Translations under genes and position numbers: made by a program
Notes under the pieces: generated by a model
What the model saw: only the letters and a program-made list of their open reading frames with translations
What the model was told of the DNA's origin: nothing
Databases searched by the model: none
Shown: one piece after another, positions 18,770 through 27,140 of the stretch
How positions within the stretch are numbered: the stretch's first letter is position 1
Layout: each line of letters opens with the position of its first letter
Origin: Macrococcus sp. DPC7161
GTDB lineage: Bacteria > Bacillota > Bacilli > Staphylococcales > Staphylococcaceae
Assembly (NCBI RefSeq): GCF_004117835.1
Contig: NZ_SDSC01000002.1
Location: forward strand, 186,001 to 250,000
Reading direction: 5' to 3'
Length of the DNA stretch: 64,000 nt

Positions 18770-19681
18770 ATGAAAAAACTACTCGTATTACTAATGGCAT
18801 GTCTATTAGTTGTTGCCGCATGTGGTAATAAAGAAGAAAAAACATCTAATAATGATAAAGTAGACTTTAAATTAGATAATGGTAAAACGATTAAAATACC
18901 AAAAAAACCAAAGCGTATCGTCTTAATGGCACCAAGTTATGCTGGGAATTTATTAGCTTTAGGTGTAAAACCCGTTGGATCAGATCCATATCCATTTGCA
19001 TCTAATATTTTAAAAGATAAATTAAAAGGTGTAGAACAAGTTAAAGCTGGCGATGTGGAGAAAATCGCAACTTTAAAACCTGATTTAATTATTTCATTTG
19101 ATACAGATAAAAATAATAAAAAATATGAAAAAATTGCACCGACAATTCCTTTTAAATACGAAAAACATAACTATTTAGATATCCATGTATTACTTGGTAA
19201 GATTGTAGGTAAAGAAAAAGAAGCTCAGAAATTTGTCGATGATTGGAAAGCCAAAACGAAAAAAGATGGCGAAGAAATTAAATCGCATTTAGGTGCGGAC
19301 AAAACATATTCAATCATTCAGTTCTTCCAAAAACAAGTTTATGTTTATGGTGATAACTGGGGACGTGGCTCTGAAATTATTTATCAAGCATTTGGTTTAA
19401 AAATGCAAGATGAAGTCGTGAAAGATGTTAAAAAGACAGGTTGGAAAGAAATTTCAGCTGAACAAATTAGTAAATATACTGGTGATATTTTATTAGTTTC
19501 AAGTGACACTGGTAAAATTGCGAGCAATGTGACAGATTCAAATGTATGGAAAAACATGGACGCTGTGAAAAACAATCACGTTGTACAATACAACTCAGCA
19601 GATTACTGGTTTAACGATCCAATTTCATTAGAAGTACAACGCCAAGATTTGAAAGAAAAGTTATTAAAATTAAATAAATAA
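18770..19681 (+). CDS. fhuD2: Hydroxamate siderophore-binding lipoprotein, FhuD2-like
   Basis: A 303-residue class III solute-binding protein for Fe(III)-hydroxamates. The lipobox VVAAC follows MKKLLVLLMACLL. The body matches S. aureus FhuD2 closely in memory: GDVEKIATLKPDLIIS, MLGKIVGKE-like VLLGKIVGKE, YGDNWGRGSEIIYQAFGLKMQ and the C-terminal LKEKLLKLNK. As for fhuD2 in S. aureus, no permease genes adjoin it, so it would feed an FhuCBG encoded elsewhere. AGGAGG precedes the ATG; a Fur box lies upstream. Confidence 0.9.
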   Translation: MKKLLVLLMACLLVVAACGNKEEKTSNNDKVDFKLDNGKTIKIPKKPKRIVLMAPSYAGNLLALGVKPVGSDPYPFASNILKDKLKGVEQVKAGDVEKIATLKPDLIISFDTDKNNKKYEKIAPTIPFKYEKHNYLDIHVLLGKIVGKEKEAQKFVDDWKAKTKKDGEEIKSHLGADKTYSIIQFFQKQVYVYGDNWGRGSEIIYQAFGLKMQDEVVKDVKKTGWKEISAEQISKYTGDILLVSSDTGKIASNVTDSNVWKNMDAVKNNHVVQYNSADYWFNDPISLEVQRQDLKEKLLKLNK

Positions 19682-19742
19682 TGTAACGATAAAAGTGTAG
19701 AGTGTATCTGTTTGTATAGATATGCTCTATATTTTCGACCTA

Positions 19743-19785
19743 TTGTTAACTTCTATATTGAAAAGGTTAACAATATTGATATAAT
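19743..19785 (+). promoter_or_regulatory. BirA operator and promoter of bioY
   Basis: Inverted octamers TTGTTAAC (19743-19750) and GTTAACAA (19766-19773) are separated by 15 bp, the classic biotin-repressor operator. A -35 TTGAAA (19758-19763) lies between the arms, and the -10 TATAAT is at 19780-19785 after 16 bp, so bound BirA would cover the promoter. Confidence 0.9.
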
Positions 19786-19815
19786 AATGCTATTAATATA
19801 TTAAAGGAGTTCATT

Positions 19816-20355
19816 ATGAAGACAAAAGATTTAGTATTAATCAGTATGTTTACAGCAATCATTGCATGTTTAGGTTTAATACCCGGTATTAGCGTTCCTG
19901 GATTACCAGTGCCGATTGTATTACAAAACTTAGGCATTATTTTAGCAGGATGCTTATTAGGTAAACGTTTAGGTACGTTATCAGTTGTTTTATTTTTATT
20001 ATTAGTTTCAGTAGGCGCACCAATATTGTCTGGAGGACGTGGTGGATTTGGTGTCTTTTTTGGCCCAAGTGCAGGCTATTTGTTTAGTTTTATTTTAGTT
20101 GCTTTCCTAATTGGGTTCTTTGTAGAAAAATTATCAAAATGGAATATTGGCACGTTCTTTATTATTAACGTATTAGTAGGCGTTATTTTATGTAATTTAA
20201 TTGGTGGCGCATATATGGCGTGGTATTTACACCAAGATGTGATGACAATCTATACATCAACATTAGCTTTTGTGCCAGGGGATGTATTAAAATCACTCAT
20301 AGCTGCAATTTTAGCTGTCCGTCTTAGAAAAACAAATGTATTAAACATTGCATAA
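19816..20355 (+). CDS. bioY: Biotin transporter S component BioY
   Basis: A 179-residue ECF-type substrate-binding membrane protein with six hydrophobic segments. Family features are the N-terminal LVLISMFTAIIACLGLIPG, PVPIVLQNLGIILAGCLLG and the GGRGGFGVFFGPSAGYLFSF loop that lines the biotin site. It works alone or with an energy-coupling factor. AAAGGAG precedes the ATG; the BirA operator upstream independently supports biotin as substrate. Confidence 0.95.
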   Translation: MKTKDLVLISMFTAIIACLGLIPGISVPGLPVPIVLQNLGIILAGCLLGKRLGTLSVVLFLLLVSVGAPILSGGRGGFGVFFGPSAGYLFSFILVAFLIGFFVEKLSKWNIGTFFIINVLVGVILCNLIGGAYMAWYLHQDVMTIYTSTLAFVPGDVLKSLIAAILAVRLRKTNVLNIA

Positions 20356-20440
20356 ATTTAATAATTCTTTACTATATATTTACAAGTTTTAAATATCCAT
20401 TTGTTACTCTAAATTAAATAACAAATGGACGGTGACTTTA

Positions 20441-20770
20441 ATGGCGGACATCACAATTAATTTTTCAGATGCATTGGTGGCACCTTTTTTACTGAATGAT
20501 CATTCAGTTCCTGATTGTTTGTTGTATAGAGCGTGGTATTTAAGCGACACATATAAAACGATAGATGAATATGATCGTATCATAAAACAATTTGTTTTAG
20601 AAAATCGCTTAAAAATCAATCGTTCATATAAAGTTGAAGTACTGCTTTATGATGAACGTTTTGTAAAGTTGCACAGACAAAGAACTTACGAGATCAACTT
20701 TCTTTTTGATGAAAAGATAGATGCGACTTTACGGTTAACGTATTTACGAGAGGTGAAAGATGAAGTTTGA
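20441..20770 (+). CDS. Small conserved hypothetical protein
   Basis: A 109-residue soluble protein (MADITINFSDALVAPFLLND) I cannot assign. It shows no signal peptide, membrane segment or metal motif. Its 3' end overlaps the next gene by 11 nt, so the two are a coupled pair and probably function together. A GTG at 20432 is an alternative start; the ATG at 20441 has a weak CGGTGA SD. Confidence 0.6.
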   Translation: MADITINFSDALVAPFLLNDHSVPDCLLYRAWYLSDTYKTIDEYDRIIKQFVLENRLKINRSYKVEVLLYDERFVKLHRQRTYEINFLFDEKIDATLRLTYLREVKDEV

Positions 20771-21044
20771 GATTAATCAAGAAGTAGTCGAAAACTATTC
20801 CAATGCAGTAGGTTGTCCATTACAAGTGGAGGGGCATATGATTGTGCCAGAACCATTAATTGTTCATCACGTTATTAAAAAATTAAAACTCCCTAAGGTG
20901 AAACGTAGTCAATCTACATTCAAACAATCTACCTATGTCAATGAACGATTATATGTCGATTTGTTTCAAGCGAACGACTTAATTGAATATCGAGTATCAG
21001 GACAAAGAGATGTTAAAGTAGTAGGTACAATAGAAATTGAATAA
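20760..21044 (+). CDS. Small conserved hypothetical, possible hotdog-like fold
   Basis: A 94-residue protein coupled to the preceding gene. The segment MIVPEPLIVHHVIKKLKLP followed by short beta-like stretches (LIEYRVSGQRDVKVVGTIEIE) vaguely recalls MaoC/hotdog dehydratases, but key residues are not evident and the call is weak. GAGAGGTGA precedes the ATG. A terminator follows, so the operon ends here. No function can be stated. Confidence 0.55.
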   Translation: MKFEINQEVVENYSNAVGCPLQVEGHMIVPEPLIVHHVIKKLKLPKVKRSQSTFKQSTYVNERLYVDLFQANDLIEYRVSGQRDVKVVGTIEIE

Positions 21045-21057
21045 ACGAGTGTTGAAC

Positions 21058-21092
21058 TAAAAGAGCGCGTCAAATTTTGATGCGCTCTTTGT
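21058..21092. terminator. Bidirectional terminator
   Basis: The stem AGAGCGCGTCAAA/TTTGATGCGCTCT (one G-T wobble) is flanked by A and T runs, between the small gene pair and the converging fdhD. Confidence 0.85.
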
Positions 21093-21852
21093 GACTGTAT
21101 ATATTGAAAGATTGATCTCTAATAAAACCAACGGCTGTGATGTTTAAATCCTCTGCCAACTTTATAGCTAAATCTGTAGGTGCTGATTTACTTAAAATGA
21201 TGCCGACGCCTATTTTAGAAGCTTTAATAAGTATTTCCGAGGAAATGCGTCCAGAGAAAATCAATATTTTATCTCGAATTGGTATGTGGTTAATAATGCA
21301 ATGCCCAAATAATTTATCTAATGCATTGTGTCGACCAATATCAGAGCGATGTAAGTAAAAGTCTTTGCCATCACTAATCGCAGCGTTATGCAATCCTCCG
21401 GTAATGAGGTAGTCTTTACTTTCAGCTTGCAATTTATCCATTGCAACAAAAATCTCTTCAGGTGTAATTTGCTTATCTGTCATGGATACTTTAGCAGTCT
21501 TCACATCATTCACAAAATAAAATTGTCTACTTTTCCCACAACATGAACTGATCATTCGTTTTGTATATTGACCATAATGTGATTCGATTTTGCGATTTAA
21601 TATGACATGACAAAATCCTTTTGAATCATCAATCTCTATCTTTAAAATATCATCTCGCTTAAAGATAACCCCTTCAGATGCTAAAAAACCAATTACCAAC
21701 TCATCTAAATGTAATGGACTACAAACAATCGTCGCAAATTCTTGCTGATTGATATATATCGTCATCGGAAATTCAGATGCAATAATGTCATTTACTTCGA
21801 CAAGTTGTTCGTGATATCTATAGACGGTTTGATGTTTTGTAACACGCTCCAT
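21070..21852 (-). CDS. fdhD: Formate dehydrogenase accessory sulfurtransferase FdhD
   Basis: A 260-residue protein that transfers sulfur to the molybdenum cofactor so that formate dehydrogenase becomes active. The cysteine loop is SSCCGKSR (around residue 110), where other FdhDs have CxxC; ITGGLHNAAISD and RSDIGRHNALDKLFG are the strongest family blocks, with FSGRISSEILIKASK near the end. AAGGAGG precedes the ATG. No formate dehydrogenase gene lies in the window, so the client is encoded elsewhere. Confidence 0.92.
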   Translation of the reverse strand: MERVTKHQTVYRYHEQLVEVNDIIASEFPMTIYINQQEFATIVCSPLHLDELVIGFLASEGVIFKRDDILKIEIDDSKGFCHVILNRKIESHYGQYTKRMISSCCGKSRQFYFVNDVKTAKVSMTDKQITPEEIFVAMDKLQAESKDYLITGGLHNAAISDGKDFYLHRSDIGRHNALDKLFGHCIINHIPIRDKILIFSGRISSEILIKASKIGVGIILSKSAPTDLAIKLAEDLNITAVGFIRDQSFNIYSHKERIKI

Positions 21853-21948
21853 AATAAAGCCTCCTTAATAAGCTTATTATAGCAATATTTTTATAAATTG
21901 AGTCAGTAGAAAATGACAAATTAAAAGGAGGGCGTTGATATGAGTGTC

Positions 21949-22103
21949 GAGTGAGCGAAGTGATAGGTTTATCGCTCACTCATCCTGAAAATGTACAGAA
22001 AAATTGTGCGAGTGAGCGAAGACAGACGAATATCGCTCACTCAAGTCCAAAAAACCATGAATTATCGTTCCAGTGAGCGAAGTAATAAGTTTATCGCTCA
22101 CTC
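21949..22103. repeat. Palindromic array 1 (3 copies, 61-bp period)
   Basis: Three 33-bp elements at 21949-21981, 22010-22042 and 22071-22103, each with arms GAGTGAGCGA and TCGCTCACTC around a 13-bp centre (consensus AGACAGACGAATA). Starts are exactly 61 bp apart, leaving 28-bp linkers. Copy 3 has CAGTGAGCGA as its left arm. The array spans the 3' end of the NERD gene. Centres vary and linkers are partly conserved, the reverse of CRISPR. Confidence 0.95.
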
Positions 22104-22994
22104 ATTTTTTAAATAATATAAAGCATTTCTATTGGTGCCTAATTTATAACAATGTTTTTTCAAATGTCTTTTCAACGTACTTCGATGAATATTTGTGTAT
22201 TCAAATAAGTCGTTCGTTGAAAAAGGCATATTTTTTAATGTCGAAATATCTTGAATCGCTTGAGAAATATAGTCATTTTTTGACATGGAAAGACCACATA
22301 AACATCTTAATGTTCTTTGTGAGTGCTGTTTAAATAATCCTATTCCACTACATTGTTTACATCGCACACCTTTAATTAATTGGTCATATGGGTAATAGTG
22401 GATTCTCTCACTTTCTTCGAAAATATCTAATTTTAATAGTAACTCAGATACGATTTTGTCCATTTCATTCGTCGAAAAATTTGATAAATCTTGTACTAAA
22501 TTTGGAACATCTTTATGTGTGATGATTCTTTTGTCGGTTATTATTTGGTTAAAATTCACTGAAGGATTAATAAATAAAATTTTACTGGTGACTTTATAAT
22601 TGAGTCGGTGTTGATTGACGAATAATTCTAATTTTCTATGTGCTCGATCCAATTGACTGATTAAACCTTGGTGAACATAGCCTTGTTGCGATATAAAGTT
22701 ACCATTTTCAAAAGCATAAAGCCCAGTATAATTCTTAACATCAATGTGTATGATTTTATTATTTCCTACAAATAAAAAATCGTACTGAGCTTCTCCTTTA
22801 AGGTTTATCGTAAGGTCCCAGATGATATATAAGTTATTTAAATGTTTGATTTTGTTGTAGAAATTTAGTTCTCCTTCAAACCCCATTTTGTAATACTTTA
22901 GATTATTAAAATCCTTTTTTAGTAGCATTGTTCGATTGTCTACTGCTAATAAATATTGAATATATTGGTCAGGCACATGTTTTTTAAGAAACAA
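22098..22994 (-). CDS. NERD-nuclease domain protein with zinc ribbon and HTH
   Basis: A 298-residue protein. The N-terminal half carries a nuclease-related (NERD) domain: GFEGE (38-42), then YDFLFVGNNKIIHIDVKNYTG, whose D72, D85 and K87 fit the PD-(D/E)xK core. Near residues 212-235 a C-x2-C and a C-x-C suggest a zinc ribbon, and the C-terminus looks like a helix-turn-helix (FSTNDLFEYTNIHRSTLKRHL). The start is TTG, 6 nt after AAAGGAGAG. The gene lies between two arrays of the same palindromic repeat, and its stop codon TGA lies inside the arm of array 1. A DNA-processing role tied to the repeats is possible but untested. Confidence 0.8.
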   Translation of the reverse strand: MFLKKHVPDQYIQYLLAVDNRTMLLKKDFNNLKYYKMGFEGELNFYNKIKHLNNLYIIWDLTINLKGEAQYDFLFVGNNKIIHIDVKNYTGLYAFENGNFISQQGYVHQGLISQLDRAHRKLELFVNQHRLNYKVTSKILFINPSVNFNQIITDKRIITHKDVPNLVQDLSNFSTNEMDKIVSELLLKLDIFEESERIHYYPYDQLIKGVRCKQCSGIGLFKQHSQRTLRCLCGLSMSKNDYISQAIQDISTLKNMPFSTNDLFEYTNIHRSTLKRHLKKHCYKLGTNRNALYYLKNE

Positions 22995-23152
22995 AGTATT
23001 CTCTCCTTTAAAATAGTTTTCACTATTAATATCTGTGAAATGATGTATTTATCTTGTTTTGGGGTTAAAAAAGCTAAAAGAAAAAAATTTTACTTAGTTT
23101 TGGGCCTTTGGGTTCCATTTTTTGTATTTTATAAAGTGTGATTATTATTTGT

Positions 23153-23307
23153 GAGTAAGCGAAGATTTTAATTAATCGCTCACTCATTGTGAAAATGTCC
23201 AGAAAAGCGGTGTGAGTGAGCGAAGACAGACGAATATCGCTCACTCACTCAAGAAATCCAGAGAATTACAGGTCGGGTGAGCGAAGACAGGAGTTATTCG
23301 CTCACTC
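23153..23307. repeat. Palindromic array 2 (3 copies, 61-bp period)
   Basis: Elements at 23153-23185, 23214-23246 and 23275-23307, in the same orientation and with the same 61-bp period as array 1. Left arms vary (GAGTAAGCGA, GAGTGAGCGA, GGGTGAGCGA); right arms are all TCGCTCACTC. The first linker closely resembles the first linker of array 1 (shared GAAAATGT-CAGAAAA). It occupies the gap between the NERD gene and the nar promoter. From 22995 to 23152 I see only AT-rich DNA and the NERD-gene SD. Confidence 0.95.
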
Positions 23308-23361
23308 ACGCACAAAATCCAACACTCACCCAACACCCAATTCCCAAATTACCAATTCAAC

Positions 23362-23395
23362 AGGGATTTCCCTTAGTGGTATAGGTAATTCCCCA
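23362..23395 (+). promoter_or_regulatory. Two NreC-like boxes upstream of narG
   Basis: AGGG-ATTT-CCCT (23362-23373) and TAGGT-AATT-CCCCA (23382-23395) resemble the GGG-N4-CCC type palindrome reported for the oxygen-responsive regulator NreC in S. carnosus. A weak -10 (CATAAT, 23420-23425) without a good -35 lies downstream, as expected for an activator-dependent promoter. Confidence 0.7.
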
Positions 23396-23406
23396 ATGGT
23401 ACAACT

Positions 23407-23424
23407 TTGTGAATTGTTTCATAA
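23407..23424. promoter_or_regulatory. Rex-like site at the nar promoter
   Basis: TTGTGAATTGTTTCATAA matches TTGTGAAWWWWTTCACAA with two deviations and overlaps the likely -10, a repression position. This would add NADH/NAD+ control to NreC activation. Confidence 0.55.
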
Positions 23425-23462
23425 TCATAATTAAGAGGGTTAATAGGCTAAAAGGAGTGTAT

Positions 23463-26400
23463 ATGATGGCAATTGGAACAGGGTTACGATTTTTTAAACC
23501 AACTGAAAAGTTTAACGGGAATTGGTCAATCTTAGAAGAAAAAAGCCGTGAATGGGAAAAAATGTACCGTCAACGTTGGAGCCACGATAAAGTGGTTAGA
23601 ACAACGCATGGTGTTAACTGTACAGGTTCTTGTTCTTGGAAAGTATTTGTGAAGAATGGAATTATCACTTGGGAGAATCAACAAATTGATTATCCTTCAT
23701 GTGGACCAGATATGCCTGAATTTGAACCACGTGGATGTCCTCGTGGTGCGAGTTTCTCATGGTATGAGTATTCGCCATTACGTATTAAGTTTCCATACGT
23801 ACGTGGTGTTTTATGGCGCTTATGGAAAGCTGCTTTAGAAGAACATGGAGATCCTATTCGTGCTTGGCAATCAATCGTTGAAGACGAAGAGAAAGCAAAA
23901 TCTTACAAACAAGCTCGTGGTATGGGTGGACATGTTCGTGTGAATTGGAGAGATGTAACACAATTAATCTCAGCACAATTAATTTATACGATTAAGAAAT
24001 TTGGACCAGACCGTATCGCAGGTTTCACACCGATTCCAGCGATGAGTATGATTTCATATGCTTCTGGTGCACGTTTCATTTCTTTACTTGGTGGCGAAAT
24101 GTTATCGTTCTATGACTGGTATGCGGATTTACCACCAGCATCACCACAAATTTGGGGTGAGCAAACAGACGTACCTGAATCAAGTGATTGGTACAATGCG
24201 GGTTATATCATTATGTGGGGCTCAAACGTACCATTAACTCGTACACCAGATGCTCACTTTATGACGGAAGTACGTTATAAAGGTACTAAAGTCGTATCGG
24301 TTGCACCAGACTATGCTGAAAATGTTAAGTTTGCAGATAACTGGTTAGCACCAAACCCTGGTACCGATGCGGCACTTGCACAGGCGATGACGCACGTTAT
24401 TTTAGATGAATTCTATGAACAACGTAAAGAGTCTATGTTCATTAATTATGCGAAACAATATACAGATATGCCGTTCTTAATTCAATTAGATCAGCATGAA
24501 GATACATTAAAAGCAGGGCGTTTCTTACGTTCAAGTGATTTAGGTGACACATCACAACATAGTGAATGGAAACCTGTCATTATTGATAATATTTCTAACG
24601 AAGTTGTTGTACCAAACGGAACAATGGGTCAACGTTGGGAAGAAGGCAAGAAGTGGAACTTAAAATTAGAAACAGATGATGGCACTAAAATTGATCCATC
24701 AATGACTGTTGTTGGTCATGATCATGAAGTGGTTGAAATTGCATTCCCATTCTTTGATAACGCAGGTAATGGAGTATTCAAACGTCCAATCGCAGCTAAA
24801 AAATTAACTTTAGCAAATGGCGAAACGGTATTGGTGGCAACAATTTATGACTTAATGTTATCTCAATACGGTGTAAAACGTTTTAATCACCCATTAGAAG
24901 CAAAAGGGTATGATGATAAAGATTCAATTTATACACCAGCATGGCAAGAAGCGATTGCAGGTGTGAAAGCTTCAATCGTGACACAAATTGCTCGTGAATT
25001 TGCACAAAATGCAATCGATACTGGCGGTCGCTCAATGATCATCATGGGTGCGGGTATTAACCACTGGTTCAACTCAGATACAATTTATCGTTCTGTATTA
25101 AACTTAGTTACATTATGTGCTACACAAGGTGTTAACGGTGGAGGCTGGGCGCATTATGTTGGACAAGAAAAATGTCGTCCGATTGAAGGATGGTCAACAA
25201 TTGCGTTCGCTAAAGACTGGCAAGGTCCACCACGTTTACAAAACGCAACAAGCTGGTATTACTTTGCAACAGATCAATGGAAATATGAAGAGTCTAGCGT
25301 GGATACTTTAAAATCACCTTTAGCTGGTGAAATTAAACATCAACATCCAGCAGATTACAACGTAACAGCTGCAAGACTTGGCTGGTTACCTTCATATCCA
25401 CAATTTGATAAAAACAGTTTATTATTTGGTGAAGAAGCGAAAGAAGCAGGCGATTTCTCAAATGAAGCGATTTTAAAACGTGCAGTAGAATCTGTTAAAT
25501 CACGTGAAACAAAATTTGCAGTAGAAGATCCTGATAATAAAAAGAATCATCCAAAAACATTATTTGTATGGCGTTCTAACTTAATTTCATCTTCAGCAAA
25601 AGGTCAAGAGTACTTCATGAAACATTTATTAGGTACAAAGCATGGATTACTTGCTGAACCGAATGAAACAGATAAACCAGAAGAAATCGTATGGCGTGAA
25701 GATACTGAAGGTAAGTTAGACTTATTAGTTGCACTTGACTTCCGTATGACAGCAACACCATTGTATGCAGATATCGTTTTACCGGCTGCAACATGGTATG
25801 AAAAGCATGATATTTCTTCAACAGATATGCACCCATTCATTCATCCGTTCAATCCAGCGGTAGATCCACTATGGGAATCTAGAAGTGACTGGGATATTTA
25901 CAAATCAATTGCAAAAACATTCTCAGAAATGGCAGAACGTCATTTACCAGATACATATAAAGACGTTGTAACAGCACCACTTGCACACGACTCTATTCAA
26001 GAGATTGCAACACCTATGGGTAAAGTAAAAGACTGGACAAAAGGTGAAGTAGAAGCGATTCCTGGTAAAACAATGCCTGGATTTGCAGTTGTAGAACGTA
26101 AATACACAGATGTATACAATAAATACGTGTCAGTCGGACCATTACTTGAAAAAGGTAAAGTCGGCGCACACGGTGTATCATTCAGCGTTAAAGAACAATA
26201 CGATGAATTAAAACATATCGTTGGTACGCATTATGATGAAACAATCAAAAATGGTTTGCCAAAAATTGATACTGCTAAACAAGTAGCAGATGTAATCTTA
26301 AATGTTTCATCAGCTTCAAACGGTCGTGTTTCTCAAAAATCATATGAAGATTTAGAACAACAAACTGGTATGGAATTAAAAGATATTTCAGCAGAACGTG

Positions 26401-27140
26401 CAGCTGAAAAAATCACATTCCAAAACATTACAGCACAACCACGTGAAGTAATTCCGACAGCTGTATTCCCTGGTTCAAACAAATTAGGTCGTCGTTATTC
26501 ACCATTTACAACGAATATCGAGCGTTTAGTACCATTTAGAACATTAACAGGTCGTCAAAGTTACTACATTGACCATGAAGTGTTCCAACAATTTGGAGAA
26601 TCATTACCTGTTTATAAACCAACATTACCGCCGATGGTATTTGGTACAAAAGATAAGAAAATTAAAGGTGGCGTAGATGCTTTAGTATTACGTTACTTAA
26701 CACCACACGGTAAGTGGAACATTCACTCTACATACCAAGATAATTTACACATGTTAACGTTATTCCGCGGTGGTCCGACAGTTTGGATCAGCAATGAAGA
26801 TGCTGCAGAACATGATATTAATGATAATGACTGGTTAGAAGTATATAACCGAAATGGTTTAGTAACAGCGCGTGCTGTTGTTTCTCACAGAATGCCAAAA
26901 GGTACGATGTTTATGTACCACGCACAAGATAAACATATTGAAACACCAGGTTCTGAAATTACAGATACACGTGGTGGTTCACACAATGCACCAACACGTA
27001 TCCACTTAAAACCAACACAATTAGTTGGTGGATATGCACAAATTAGTTACGGATTTAACTACTATGGTCCAATCGGTAACCAACGTGACGTATACGTTGC
27101 AGTTCGTAAGATGAAGGAGGTAGATTGGCTTGAAGATTAA
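23463..27140 (+). CDS. narG: Respiratory nitrate reductase alpha subunit NarG
   Basis: A 1225-residue molybdo-bis-MGD subunit that reduces nitrate to nitrite on the cytoplasmic side of the membrane. The N-terminal [4Fe-4S] motif with its His ligand (HGVNCTGSC plus a later Cys in PSCGPD) and the Asp Mo-ligand region (YADLPPASPQIWGEQTD) are present. It is full length. The frame extends to 23409, but AAAGGAG lies 5-8 nt before the ATGs at 23463 and 23466. First gene of narGHJI; overlaps narH by 11 nt. Confidence 0.98.
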   Translation: MMAIGTGLRFFKPTEKFNGNWSILEEKSREWEKMYRQRWSHDKVVRTTHGVNCTGSCSWKVFVKNGIITWENQQIDYPSCGPDMPEFEPRGCPRGASFSWYEYSPLRIKFPYVRGVLWRLWKAALEEHGDPIRAWQSIVEDEEKAKSYKQARGMGGHVRVNWRDVTQLISAQLIYTIKKFGPDRIAGFTPIPAMSMISYASGARFISLLGGEMLSFYDWYADLPPASPQIWGEQTDVPESSDWYNAGYIIMWGSNVPLTRTPDAHFMTEVRYKGTKVVSVAPDYAENVKFADNWLAPNPGTDAALAQAMTHVILDEFYEQRKESMFINYAKQYTDMPFLIQLDQHEDTLKAGRFLRSSDLGDTSQHSEWKPVIIDNISNEVVVPNGTMGQRWEEGKKWNLKLETDDGTKIDPSMTVVGHDHEVVEIAFPFFDNAGNGVFKRPIAAKKLTLANGETVLVATIYDLMLSQYGVKRFNHPLEAKGYDDKDSIYTPAWQEAIAGVKASIVTQIAREFAQNAIDTGGRSMIIMGAGINHWFNSDTIYRSVLNLVTLCATQGVNGGGWAHYVGQEKCRPIEGWSTIAFAKDWQGPPRLQNATSWYYFATDQWKYEESSVDTLKSPLAGEIKHQHPADYNVTAARLGWLPSYPQFDKNSLLFGEEAKEAGDFSNEAILKRAVESVKSRETKFAVEDPDNKKNHPKTLFVWRSNLISSSAKGQEYFMKHLLGTKHGLLAEPNETDKPEEIVWREDTEGKLDLLVALDFRMTATPLYADIVLPAATWYEKHDISSTDMHPFIHPFNPAVDPLWESRSDWDIYKSIAKTFSEMAERHLPDTYKDVVTAPLAHDSIQEIATPMGKVKDWTKGEVEAIPGKTMPGFAVVERKYTDVYNKYVSVGPLLEKGKVGAHGVSFSVKEQYDELKHIVGTHYDETIKNGLPKIDTAKQVADVILNVSSASNGRVSQKSYEDLEQQTGMELKDISAERAAEKITFQNITAQPREVIPTAVFPGSNKLGRRYSPFTTNIERLVPFRTLTGRQSYYIDHEVFQQFGESLPVYKPTLPPMVFGTKDKKIKGGVDALVLRYLTPHGKWNIHSTYQDNLHMLTLFRGGPTVWISNEDAAEHDINDNDWLEVYNRNGLVTARAVVSHRMPKGTMFMYHAQDKHIETPGSEITDTRGGSHNAPTRIHLKPTQLVGGYAQISYGFNYYGPIGNQRDVYVAVRKMKEVDWLED

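Noticed and set aside
21949..22103. CRISPR array (33-bp repeats with 28-bp spacers)
   Set aside because: Centres of the repeats vary, the 'spacers' resemble each other across arrays, only three units occur per locus and no cas gene is present.
22073..22333. Plus-strand ORF of 86 codons beginning in array 1
   Set aside because: Antisense to the NERD gene, with its start inside the repeat and no SD.
25496..25511. Second parS-like site in narG (TAAATCACGTGAAACA)
   Set aside because: Only 13/16 with a broken left arm, inside coding sequence far from parB; probably chance.
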